Source of the DNA: Marsupella aquatica
Lineage: Eukaryota; Marchantiophyta
Reading direction: 5' to 3'
Assembly (NCBI GenBank): GCA_973895155.1
Contig: OZ316898.1
Span: 12,524,001-12,588,000, forward strand
DNA length: 64,000 nt
The notes beneath the pieces are model-generated. The model was not told the DNA's origin. It was given only the letters and a program-made list of their open reading frames with translations, and made no database searches. Shown here piece after piece: positions 13,633 to 24,619 of this stretch. Position numbers and translations under genes: made by a program. Numbering within the stretch: position 1 is the stretch's first letter; each line of letters opens with the position of its first letter.

Positions 13633-14765
13633 AATGAATAGCCTAAACTTTGTTAGGAGGCTCTTGAATAATTGAACCCTTTGTCCCCTTTCTTTGTCTG
13701 CGGCATGAAAAAGCTGACTCGATTATGTGTGCCTATCGTTGAGTCATTGGGATGGACAATTGCTCATCCTAAGACACTTATTTTTCTTGTTTTGGTCCAT
13801 AGTTTTGTGTTTCATTTGTTTTTCTTGTTTTGGTCCATTAATGTCATATTAATCACTACGTCGATTATTAAATACTTATGTATGTGATTTAATAAAAGTC
13901 CGACAAAATTTGGGCGAGAGCAACAAAGGGACCTTAGAAGTCAAATCGATACATCACTTGTCACCAGGCTATCAATTTAATATTTATTGTATTAACGTGA
14001 CATATATAATGAATAAATTTTATATTACACGTGGGAAAATAATTAAAATTAATACACAATGTACACACGATACATTTAAATCTGAAAATGATTAGTTTTG
14101 AATAGTCTAATAATTATACAATTTCATGAACTCAGTTATCACTACCTCTTGTTTGTTAGAAGTCAACTTCATGACCTCAAGTATTTAAGATAATTATATG
14201 ATTGATCTGTGGGACTCTGAGAGCACACATTCTGTGTCTCTGTAGGCCATTTGTGTGACGAAGTCAATGTAGATGTGTATTTTCTGTCATGTGGCCATCT
14301 AAAATGCCATCTGATGTGTCAGCTAAAGCGTATGAAAACACTTGGAAAGGTGGATCCAGCGATTCTCAGAAAACATCCTTTAGCAATATGGTAGGCCTGT
14401 CTATTTGCCATGACTTGAGATGACAACTTTTTCATCAAATCGCAATAGTTATAAAACAGTCATCAAAACTTGCCTTTGTTATTAGTCCTATAATTACTGT
14501 AGGTACGTTGCTAATGAGTCAGTTTATATAGTAGATACATTTTGGCCCCCAGGTTGCAGGCCCTTTGGCTGAACTTTCTCAACATAAAAAGAGCCTAACT
14601 ATGGCTTTGCAAGAAATTTGAAACACTTGTGATTGGTTTCACCAAGGCAAACTGGAGGGCCACGTCATAGACTCCACTCCATAAATCTTTTGAAATGAAG
14701 TCGAATGAATGTAGTTGCCAAAAGTTTGGAAATGTTTGGACCTCAGGTAGTAGTCTAAAATTCTC
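13633..14765. other. Intergenic, no gene seen
   Basis: Strongly AT-rich DNA without supported coding features. The two short plus-strand frames at 13672-14095 have no recognisable content. Confidence 0.5.
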
Positions 14766-15200
14766 TACAATGTAAGCATTCCATATCAGCATTTTCTTGA
14801 GCAGACTATTTGCCATGTAGGATCTGTAGACACCATACTTGAATGGGCCCAGTTCTTGTAAAGGCAAATATAACAATTTCCACTCATTACATGGTCCAGA
14901 TTTAAGCTTAGAGAGCTCGAGACAATGTAAGAAACAATGGGCACCTACTTCTTGTAAAGCCGTGCCACTTTCACCTAGTTCTAAAACCTTGCATGGCTAC
15001 TTCTAGACAATGTAAGCCTTCCACATCAACATTTACTTGAGCCGACTATTTGCCATGTACTGTAGGATCTGTAGACACCATATCTGAATGGGCCCAGGTA
15101 TTTTAAAGGCATCTGCAACAATTTCCACTCATTACATGCATGGTCCAAAATTAATCTTAGAGAGCTAAGAGACAATAAAAGAAACAATGGGCCCCTACTT
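14766..15200. repeat. Direct duplication of about 190 bp
   Basis: 14766-14955 and 15005-15200 are diverged copies in the same orientation. Shared blocks include ACAATGTAAGC, GACTATTTGCCATGTA, GGATCTGTAGACACCATA, GAATGGGCCCAG and ACAATTTCCACTCATTACAT, then AGAAACAATGGGC. The second copy has small insertions (such as CTGT after CATGTA). The similar minus-strand peptides in the two copies (GPFKYGVYRSY and GPFRYGVYRSY) follow from the duplication and do not show a gene. Confidence 0.8.
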
Positions 15201-15793
15201 AAGTAACATCGAGAGTAACATCCCACTTTCTCCTATTTATAATCCCTTGCATGTCTATTTTGGTGTGCGTTCTTTCACACAGGGCACAATGGGATACGAG
15301 TTCACGTGTGCTGTACGACCCATGCTCCCAAACGAGCTACTATTGACGCTTGTTGGGTACTATTCATAATTCTAGGCCATCATTCTGTTGATAATTGCAA
15401 TTGTTGGCCGGTGACTTTTGAAACTGTCCTGAGTTGTGGGCACCACCTGGGATAGATGTGTCATTTGATGTGTCCTTGCCTCCTTGGTGTGACCTCTCTC
15501 CAGCCTGGGATTGCCAGACATACTGACATAGTACTCTCTGATTACTTGGAGCCTCGATAGATATACTTTATTGCTTTTCACCTCGTTGCATTGGAAGTGT
15601 AAGTAGAGTACTGGAGCTAAGAAGAATCACTACTTCTAGAATACATGTCCCATCCATGTCATACTTGCACACTAAGTTAGAGCCTGATAGCGGTATACTT
15701 TAGTGCTTTTGAGCTATTGTATGATGCCAATAGACAAGTATTTCTGTTTTGTTATCAAGGGGAGTATTGCTAGCGAGTGGAGGGGCTCTTACT

Positions 15794-15925
15794 TGCTGAC
15801 TTTTGTATTTTTAATGTATTTCTCAGACTCCATACTGTTAGTGGGTTAGCTAGCCAATTTTTGCTGACTTTTGTATCTTTAGTGCATTTCTCAAACTCCA
15901 TATAGTTAGCGGGTTAGCTAGCCAA
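15794..15925. repeat. 68-bp tandem duplication
   Basis: TGCTGACTTTTGTAT starts at 15794 and again at 15862, and both copies end in GGGTTAGCTAGCCA. Point differences are few. Confidence 0.8.
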
Positions 15926-17532
15926 AAGAGGAGGAGTCCCAAATTGAGTTTCACTAGCCAGGTTTGAAGTAAGTCTAGATTACATGTAGCACTTGGGATT
16001 CTTAGTTAGGACACTACTCTAGATGTGGACCATGAGTACAACACATTATTGCAGTAGATAGATCTGTACCTCACTTAGTTTTTCCTCTTAAAAGGTTCTT
16101 GGGGTTTGTGTTTTGGGGGTTTGCATTTGGGCACTTCTTTTGAGTTTGGTGTTTGTCCCTCTGTGGATCTCTTTAATTGCTTTTGACACGATCTTAGTAA
16201 CTTGGTCCTTTCTCTTTCTGTCTAGAATAGGCCTGCTTGTGTTCACTGTTCATACATTTGCGCAGTCAGAGTGCTGCTTCAAAACCCCAATACTGGTGCA
16301 AAGAGTGGATCATTGTAGCATGCAAAGAAACATTAAAAAAATTGCTCGCATGAGCAAAAACATTTCTCACATGACCCCTAACATGACCCCTAATTTTTCT
16401 ATATCCAACTGCCTCACTAACTGGTTGATAACATCCATTTTGGGGACTCCTTTTTTTGCTAGCGATCTTGCTAGCCATCTGGAATCATGAAAACACACCA
16501 AAAATATAAAAGGCAGCAAAAAGCCAAAAAAAATAAAACCACAAGAGTCTCGCTAACAACACTCCCCTAGCTAACAAAATTCTTGTTTGCTCGCATTATA
16601 GAATACCTCGCAAAGAGCAGAGAGGAATTATGTGCAAGCTCTTCTCGACTTGTCTCATGGGGCACAAGTAAACAATTCAGCTCACAGCATAACTCACAGG
16701 CCAAACAAAGCGTAGTTTGCAAACCAACAGAGATCAATGTTACTTTTGGCTACAGTACCTGTTCCCCAAAACTTATCAATTGGTTGATAACACTAATAGC
16801 TTTGAACAGTGTAAGGGGATCAGCACTATGGCTCATAGAAGCAATTGGACAAAGGTACCAAACAGTGAACAGAGAAAGAATACATTCTTATATAAACTTG
16901 AACAGAAGGAGTTTGACATGAAGGGTTTTTCATGTGATACTTCCAAGGAACTACTTACCTAGAAGCAAGTGCTCCTGTTTTGAATCAGGACACTTTCAGA
17001 TCCAGTGAAGATATTCACTGTGATGTCTTGTAAGGGCTGAAACCTATGACATTCCCAAAGAATCAGCACTCTGAAGATTCAGTGACTTGACTTCAAAATT
17101 TTGAATGTTACATTCTTTTGCAAAAATATGTCATGGACTCTATGGTCTTTCATATCATATATTACACGTACTTTCTTACCACGTTCTTGTGGCACCAACT
17201 GAGGTGTCAAAGCAATGAGATTTTGGACTTCCTTGGTCAATATTGCCAGTGGAATAGAAATCCTCTCAATGTCTTTGTGGTTGACATAAACTTTTTCCAG
17301 CTTGAGCAATGGAGTTTTCATTTGCTTCTTTTCCACCAATTGGTCATATATCTGAACCATGAGAAAGTCATAAACATTTATAGTCTAAATAACATATGAC
17401 GTGCTATATGGACCAGTACAGTGTGATGTAGTGCTAGTGGAACCCTGCTGGAACGTGAAGGAAGCAAGGGGGGGGGGGGGAGGAAGCCAATCAATTATAC
17501 TCGCAATTATATTTGAAAATGCAAATAATAAA
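15926..17532. other. Intergenic with one exon-like stretch
   Basis: No gene could be completed. The one stretch with coding character is the minus-strand frame at 17079-17360, listed separately. Short internal repeats occur (ACATGACCCCTA twice at about 16369-16391). A run of 13 G lies at 17469-17481. Confidence 0.4.
17079..17360 (-). other. Unidentified exon-like open frame, possibly a captured gene fragment
   Basis: A minus-strand frame of 93 codons begins MVQIYDQLVEKKQMKTPLLK and continues as a lysine- and leucine-rich, helix-like sequence without low complexity. In messenger sense an AG at about 17349 precedes it and a good donor, GTG|GTAAGAAAG, occurs inside it at about 17182, so it could be one internal exon of about 165 bases. 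I recognise no family and see no neighbouring exon. It lies just beside a short Helitron, and Helitrons often carry gene fragments, but this frame is outside the element as drawn. Confidence 0.25.
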
Positions 17533-17781
17533 TCTACAACTATAATCAGGGATCCTGCTTTTTTCATCCATCGTCCCAATACAAAAAACTTCCTGGGCGG
17601 GAAGATCCACAATTGTTGTATTCATTTGGCTGTTTTACCTGACCATTGATGGAGGAAATGGGCACCCCTGGCACATATGTGCTTCCCCATGCTGTCCCAT
17701 AAATGCCCCGGCCCTACACCCTATGGGCCGGCCTCCTTGCACGGTGCAAAGCAAGGGTGCAACGCACGGGCATAAGGCTCA
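17533..17781 (+). mobile_element. Short non-autonomous Helitron-like element, copy 1 (249 bp)
   Basis: Starts A|TCTACAACTATAATCAGGG and ends with a short hairpin (GTGC-AAC-GCAC) followed after ten bases by CTCA|T. Flanking A and T fit Helitron insertion between A and T without target duplication. A second copy with the same ends and about 80% shared sequence is at 61846-62074. Shared internal blocks include ATTGATGGAGGAAATGGGCA, CCCCGGCCC and CCTATGGGCCGGCC. Plant Helitrons end in CTRR; both copies here end in CTCR. There is no coding capacity, so mobility would depend on a RepHel protein encoded elsewhere. Confidence 0.7.
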
Positions 17782-20133
17782 TTAGATATAAAAAGGGGTT
17801 GAAGCAATTTGGAGATAGAAAAAAACCAAAGAAGACACCATCATAGACCCAGATTAAAATTAAGATAATGTCAAAAAAAAGTGGCTTGAGAGACTGAAAC
17901 AGAGATGCGCCATATATAGCATATAGCAGCATCAAAATTGGAATATATGTTTTGGTAGAAGAAAGGTGCGTAAAGCAGAACACGGTTGGTCATCACCTCT
18001 AGCGCTTATGGAGTATGCTAGGCTGGGACAGTTGAAGCCTGGTAGGGATCCAGCAGCAGCTTTCTGTGCCATGAGTTATGTTTGTCGTTGCAGCGCCACC
18101 ACGACCGGCCTTCAGTATTGTTCTCTGCATCGGCTGGGTCTTGGATCTGCAACACACAGATGAGGGCGGTTCAGCAATCAGACAAGCCAAAGCCGAGCAG
18201 AGCCAGGGCATGTCCTAGACCACAAAACGGCAATAAAAATAATGTATCAAACTCTGCAGCCTAGTCCCCTGACTTCTCTCACCAGAAAGTACATGATCAA
18301 AGGAAGCACCGACCAACATAGATATTGTACAGAGGGAATTCTTACTCCAATGTAAACTTCTGATCAGATGAAGGACGACAGAGTATGGATTGCCAAGGCA
18401 AAGGACGTCAGAGTATGGATTGCCCCTTGTCTCCTCAGCAGCTTTGACGATCCTTCTCACGTGCTGATCTGTTTCGTTCTGTGCATGATCCCAATTGTGT
18501 TCATCTTTTTCTTTTCTTTCCTTTTCTACTCTACTCTACTCTACTCTACTCTACTCTACTCTACTCTACTCTACTCTACTCTACTCTTGTCCTCCTTTAC
18601 AAGCTTGTTACCTGACTAGAGTGAATGTTCTTGCTTATGCTTAGGAAAGGCTCTTTGACCCAATCTCACATGCCAGTCCCTAATCTTAAGTATCGTCTAA
18701 ATCTCAAAATTTTCTATAAGCACGCTAGTCCCTACTCATAAACATAGTCAAAATCTCAAAATTTTCTATTAGTAAACTCTCATGCCAGTCTCAACTACCA
18801 AAATTTTGCGTCACCAGAAACATTGTGGCCTATGGTTTCCAAAGAGTAGGTCATGAATGGTAAACTTCAAGCACAAAGTATAGTATAGTAAGGGTGCCTT
18901 CACACAATGAGGAATTTTGCCTCTCTCTAATAGAGGGGATCAGAATGTGTAGGATAACCCTGGCCCTGAGGAGGTACCAGGCCATAATTCTCCATAAGGT
19001 TATGTTGGTAGCCCCCAAAGAGGCAATGGATTATTGGGGGTAGGCCCAATTGTATTTTTGGCCATGTTTTCACTGGGAAAGTTTCACCTGAGTTTCATAA
19101 CCCTCAAGATGAGCTGGCTACAATTGAAAGCTGTGAGCAAAACTACAACTGAAAGAAAAAGATAATTATGAGTGACAAGACTCAGCATTGGCTTGTATCT
19201 TTTCTGGGACTTCGAGAGTAATCAAGACCCGGGCCTTAGCCTCTTCCTGAACACCTTTTCCCTCAAAAATCAACTGCATACCATGAATGACTGCATAGGC
19301 TCACAATGTGCAGGTCACCAAATCAATTGCATATCATGAATGACCAAAAGTTTCTTTTGTAGGATGATAGCGATACAATGAGGAAAGGTAGAGTCTCACA
19401 TTACTCCGTGGTATAGTGGACAATGAAAGGACGAGGGAGATTTATTTGTGTAGAACGGTATAAGGGACACACCAATCAGAGAGAAGCGTTAGGATATTTT
19501 GTTTCCCTCCCCCAAGCAAGACCACACCAAAAGTTGAGAACGATTGTACCTAGACACCCCAAAAGACTAAGAGGAGAAAGAAAAAGGGTGAAAGACTCTT
19601 GTGCTCTTCCTCGTGAGCTTTCCTCTGGTTTAACAAATGTTCTCAGTAGTTTAAGAGAAAAAATAAAGAGGGTACAAAGGGGAAGAGGCTGGGGAGTCCA
19701 GCAGGCATGCCCCACACAGTATGGGGTGGAAAAGTGTTAGATAGCAAAGATGTGCTTTCCAAAGGATGTTTCAAACGTTCTTTTTCCTCAGATATAACTT
19801 TCTCCTTGTTTGTGGTGGGGTGGGGGGGATTTAATTGGAGACACCCCAATCACGTGCATGCTTTGGACTTTTTGTGCTACCCTTCAAACCTTAAAAAATA
19901 AGTATCTGTAAACCAATCAGGTGATGACATGTGGCATTTTCAACCTTAGTCCATATAAGTTCTTGTTATGCACAAACAGATTCTCGTTCTTGTTCGTACA
20001 TGACGGGATGTTTCCACAAAAGTAATTTGTATGCTCTCAGCCCGAATCTGTCCCTACTCACTCTTCCCATAAAGGTCTTCGAAGTTACAAACATCAATCT
20101 TACTATTAATTTGCGAATAGAAGCTAGAGTTGG
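17782..20133. other. Intergenic, no gene; small repeats
   Basis: No supported exon. Short direct duplications are visible: GACAGAGTATGGATTGCC and its variant at 18377-18424, and a pair around CATACCATGAATGACTGCAT and CATATCATGAATGACC at 19277-19344. The pentanucleotide array at 18526 is listed separately. Frames of 60-105 codons at 18368-18619 and 19423-19740 lack domains. Confidence 0.45.
18526..18587. repeat. (CTACT)n microsatellite
   Basis: About twelve perfect copies of the pentanucleotide CTACT, preceded by a pyrimidine run. Perfect copies suggest it is polymorphic in length. Confidence 0.97.
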
Positions 20134-20310
20134 GGCCTAGGATTCTAGAGTGAAGCCTCTAGACCGTAACTCTAAAGCCCCACCACCCAACCAAATGTAT
20201 GTCGATAGAGAGCAAAATAGGATGTACGGTATGTCAAAATCATCATGCATGCTGATTTTTGTTGTCACTCTATTGTTATTCAAAGAATGGGCATTCAGGC
20301 TCGTCCAAGT
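20134..20310. repeat. Dispersed repeat, uninterrupted copy
   Basis: Begins CCTAGGATTCTAGAGTGAAG and includes CTCTAGACC, GCCCCACCA, and at its far end CAAAGAATGGGCATT. The same blocks occur in the same order at 33003-33094 and 35133-35190, where a 2-kb Helitron separates them. This copy therefore acts as a related empty site. The first 50 bases carry an imperfect inverted repeat (CCTAG...CTCTAGACC), which could be the terminus of an unidentified element. Confidence 0.65.
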
Positions 20311-20454
20311 AACTCTGGAAATAAGAGGCAGAGACTCCTCATAACCAATATTGGCTGAATAACAAGAGGAAAAAGAGAGACACACCCAGAGCTATAAGAG
20401 AACAAACTCCATCCATTCACATAGTAACTACCAAAATGAGGCAGAGACTCATTA

Positions 20455-20845
20455 CTCATTACCATGATCAAATGTTGTTAAGAAAGAACGAGCGAGAAGA
20501 CTGAGACAGCGTTTGAAAAGAAAACACCCGATCCGAATCATGCGGGAAGCACAACCAAGAAGCAGAGGCTTTATTGTTAATTTCAAAAGAGGAAAACCAC
20601 CTTTGAGTAAGCCCCACAACTGGCTTGCAGGCAGGGAAAACCCACAAATTTCTACAAACGCCCACAAGCGCCTGTGATGGATATCATGTTTAAGCCGTCC
20701 AAGACCGCTTGGAACAGAACCCATGCTATATAAGAGCAAAACCTGGAACAGCACTTTGGTTGGGGATTGAACTTGAGACCTACTGCCCTGGTTAGAGCCC
20801 ACAACATCCGCTGAGGCATTAAGTGCTTTACATAACGAGACGAAC
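20455..20845 (-). mobile_element. tRNA-derived SINE candidate
   Basis: On the minus strand, TGCCTCAGCGG (about 20811-20821) matches a tRNA gene A box and GGTCTCAAGTTCAATCCCC (about 20764-20782) contains a B box (GTTCAATCC). The interval is right for an internal RNA polymerase III promoter. The match does not fold into a full tRNA, which argues for a SINE head and not a tRNA gene. No clear poly(A) tail or target duplication was found, so the distal limit near 20455 is a guess. Confidence 0.4.
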
Positions 20846-21252
20846 AACAATTCAGTTTCTTTGGGCTACCCAAACATTCTGAACTGTTGAGTACTGTAGA
20901 GATGGCGAGTTACACCTCACTTTTCTTAACGACAGTCCTTGCATTAACTTTCCCAATCATAGTTGGCATGTCATGGGGCCCATATTATGCTGTCTGGGAA
21001 AGTATTTATGTCCTAGAATTCATACGTCCTCTGGAGGTTGTATGAAAGAATTTCCCTAAAGGCAAGGCTGAATTGGAGGGAGTCTTAAAGCAACCATAAA
21101 TTGTTTGACACAGTTTGGAAGACTTTAACCATTGATTTCATAGAATTATAGGTTTCGAAAGGCGATTATGGGCACATTTCTCCATTCTGGTCCGAGCATG
21201 TGTTCAACAGTTTGCACTTTTTGGCAGTATGAACAAATGCGGAGGGCTATTA

Positions 21253-23287
21253 TCTTCTACTATAATAACCAATCCCGCCAGTTTTAGTCCTTCGTCCCGT
21301 TACAAAAATGAAAAAGGAGGGAACAAAGCTAAGCCATCAGATATTTTCTTGAATTATTTATGGCTCTTGGATTGAGTGAAATGGGAACCTAAAATTGGCT
21401 ATAAGTTATAGTACAAGGTAGGTATGTAAGTTATAGTACAAGGTAGATATAATATATCATAGAGTACTTGCATGTGCTACTGTAGTTATTTTGTAGCTTG
21501 CTTATAATACTTTTTGACCCTAAACCCTAAACTCTCTCTCTTTCTTGGTTTTTAGGGGTTCCCTATTGTTCATTTCTTACTTTTAGTTCCTCTTTCTTGG
21601 TGTTTAGTGGTTCCCTTTTGCTCACTTCTTTTTCGATTGGTTTTGTCCACTTGGGCCCTCTTTTGTTTGTTCATTTGTACTCTGTTTGGTCCCTTTGTAT
21701 ATAAAAAGTGTGTATATTTTTATATTGTTATTTTGACATGGAGCATTAAAGTGTAAGTATATTATTTTATGGTCTATTAATTTAGAGTACATTTGGCATG
21801 GGGCATGAAAGTGAAAAAATTTACTTGAGATAATGGTTTTGGTAGGGAACCAGCACTAAGGGGAAGAGAGTAGGTTGACATTATATTATTTTGGCTTTTG
21901 CTCTTAAAAAAGAGATTTAACTCTTTGGAAATTAGTTAATTTTTAGTTATCTTGCATGGACCCCAATTTCTATTTTGCACAATGATATCTTTCACTCAAC
22001 AAAAGTTTTTGTGTAATAATGTATTTTAACAATTTATTTTTTTATTCAACGATTATCTGTTGCACCACGTACGATCTATTTCTCAACAACATCTTTAACC
22101 AAACAACATCTATTATGCAACGCACTGGGATTGAAAGGATATTGAGAGAATAGTCATCTTTGCTAAACCCTAAAACACTAAATCTGAAACCAATAATATA
22201 ACGTTGCTCCAATTTATAGTGCTCGCCATTCAAATGCATGGGCATTTTGGGTAAAAAAACAAAACAAAGAAAAAGACTCACTCCTTCTTAGTTTCCTTGA
22301 TTTTTTATTTCATAACATCTTTCACAAAACATAGCTTGGGTGAAATAACACCATTTTTCTTTTAACATCTTTTACTTCACGATATCTTTGGCAAAATGAC
22401 ACATTTTTCTTAATAACATCTTTCACACAATGGCATGTTTGGTAAAACTACTTTTTCTTAAGACATCTTTTTACTTTGTGACATCTTTCACTTAACAACA
22501 TCTTGGGCAACACAACATCTTATTTCTTAACAACATCTTTTACAGTGCAACGCACGGGTATTTTCCGTGAACGATGTCTTGGCTGACATGACGTTTTTTT
22601 CTCAACATCTTTGCCAACATGACAATTTTTTTTCAACGACATGTTGGCCGACACAACGTCTTTTTTCTCAACGACTTCTTGGCCGACATGACATTTTTTT
22701 GTTCAATGATCTCTTGGCCAACACGACATCTTTTTTTCTCAAAGTCTTCTTGATCGACACGACATCTTTTTTTCTCAAAGTCTTCTTGATCGACACGACA
22801 TCTTTTTTTCTCAATGACCTCTTGGGTGACAAGACATTTTTTTCTCCACGACCTCTTGGTTGACACTACATATTTTCTTTCAACGACCTCTTGGCCAATA
22901 CAACATCTTTTTTTCTCAACAACATCTTGACCAACACAACTTCTTTTCTCGCAATGACCTCTTGGGCGACACGACATCTTTATTCTCAACGACCTCTTGG
23001 GCGACATGACATCGTTTCTCTCAACGACCTCGTGGGCAACACGACATCTTTTCTCTCCACAACCTCTTGGGCAACACGACATCTTTTCTCTCCACGACCT
23101 CTTGGGCAACACTACATCTTTTTTCTCCACGACCTCTTGGGCAACACGACATCTTTTCTCTCCACGACCTCTTGGGCAACACTACATCTTTTTTCTCCAC
23201 GACCTCTTGGCTGACACTATATCATTTTTCTCAATGACATCTTGGCCGACACGACTACTTTTGTGCAACGCACAGGTATTGAGCTAG
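21253..23287 (+). mobile_element. Probable non-autonomous Helitron of about 2.03 kb
   Basis: The 3' end is clear: stem TGTGC (23262-23266), loop AAC, stem GCACA (23270-23274), nine bases, then CTAG (23284-23287) followed by T. This closely matches the 3' end of the minus-strand element at 33095. The 5' end is proposed as A|TCTTCTACTATAATAACC at 21253, typical of plant Helitrons, but another start is possible. The body holds no RepHel gene. It carries a minisatellite at 22300-23262 and two further hairpin-like relics of the same 3' end (ATGCAACGCACTGGG at about 22118 and GTGCAACGCACGGGTATT at about 22546), which suggests nested or tandem insertions. Confidence 0.65.
22300..23262. repeat. 35-bp minisatellite inside the Helitron
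   Basis: From about 22567 to 23262 a unit of the form CTCAACGACCTCTTGGGCAA plus CACGACATCTTTTTT repeats about twenty times. Spacing between CTTGGGC motifs is exactly 35 at 23101, 23136, 23171 and 23206. Copies become more degenerate to the left, where only the 'ACATCTTT...' core remains from about 22300. The right half is the most uniform and thus the most recently amplified. Frames of up to 165 codons on either strand are by-products. Confidence 0.9.
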
Positions 23288-23300
23288 TTTGACATAATTG

Positions 23301-23445
23301 TTGGGCCTTCGGCTATATACAGATTTGGGGACAGATCAGCCTCAGAGCTCTCCCATCTTTTGGGGCTCTGTGAGGGTCCGCAACGGGTGTGCTGGTGCGG
23401 TGTCTACAAGACTACGACCCTGCAGTTGGTATCAAAGTGTGAGAA
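23301..23445 (+). mobile_element. Possible LTR end with primer-binding site
   Basis: TGTTGGGCC at 23301 begins and CCTGCA at 23425 ends a 125-base stretch of TG...CA form. It is followed one base later by TTGGTATCAAAGTGTGAG, which resembles the initiator-methionine-tRNA primer site (TGGTATCAGAGC) of plant LTR retrotransposons. The short length would fit a TRIM element. No second terminal repeat was found downstream, so this may be a remnant or a chance match. Confidence 0.3.
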
Positions 23446-24619
23446 AGGGGAACAATCACACTATGAAAAGCTACAGTACTGACAGCCGCATCCATCCTTC
23501 ACAACTGCAAAAAGAAATTTACAGTATTGTTGCATAGTGATGATCAGGAATTCAAGACGGACAGAAAACATCAAAAGAGATTACGGACCTGAGGGCAAAT
23601 CAATTTAACCACACCGCAAAATAAGCTGGAGGCAGACAAGCTCTAAAGTCGAAGGTCCAATAGGTGGGCTACAGTCTACATGATTATACTCTGAACCATG
23701 GCAGTACACTACGTCGTTGGCTAACTTGAGGATTGGTAAATTGACATGATCATCAACGAACAGGCAGCCGTCGAAAAGCCAACCTAACAGAAATCTGAAT
23801 CTCATTTCGAGCTTGTTCACTCCTTGGTTACTTTCCACCAGGTTAGAAGACAGAGGAGACAATATATTTAAGAGAGATGGCAAAACTCATGATCCAAGAC
23901 TAATAGATACAGGAAAACCCCCAATGAATCAGACTAAAACTATCATAGTTTAGATCCCGAGACATCAAGAGCTAGAAAGAGAGACGAAAAAAAGGTCTTC
24001 AGAAAAAAAAAGCACTTGGCACCAGTTCCAAGATATCAGAAAGTACAGCAAAGACCAGAACAGATTCAAATTACAGTCCGACCCAAGTCACAGGGCACTG
24101 CACATAGAAAGAAACCCTTCCTAAGTCCCGTACCGTAGCGATCCAAACACACAGAGAGAGTTACGTAACCCAAATCATGAGCGAATGGAATTTCCACATG
24201 TCCTGAGCGAATGAGCTTAGGCTTCACAAGTAGTCACCCTTTTCCATGCTAGTCAAGTGCCTCGAACACCACGGCAGAAGAAGTTTGAAGACGGACTTAG
24301 TCACCACTGGTTTCACATGAGATACTTCCCGGAGAGCAAACTCATGGAAACTAATGGAGATCAAAACGGTAGGGGACAGACAACACTACATCCGAGACGA
24401 AAAACATCTTACAAATCCGCTCATCTTCCATTCGAATATGGCAACAGTGCATAATCAAGGTAGGACAAAATGGTGCCTCCCTCCCGTAGCTGCTTGTCGC
24501 TAAAGGTGAAACTGCATTTCAGAGATACCAATTTTTTTTCTCGGGATTACTAAGTACGCAACTACAATGGACACTTGACCAAACAATTTTACCATTCTAG
24601 AATAAATAGGGACACTATT
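23446..24619. other. 3' flank of the AFG1-like gene
   Basis: No supported coding exon. It probably contains the 3' untranslated region of the minus-strand gene that stops at 24620. A 92-codon minus-strand frame at 23605-23883 has no recognisable domain. Confidence 0.4.

Noticed and set aside
22633-23214. Open frames of 107-165 codons on both strands
   Set aside because: They are translations of the minisatellite; similar peptides appear in several frames because the 35-base unit has few stops.
22567-23262. Regularly spaced repeats resembling a CRISPR array
   Set aside because: The repeats are contiguous 35-bp units without unique spacers, vary from copy to copy, and sit in plant DNA inside a Helitron.
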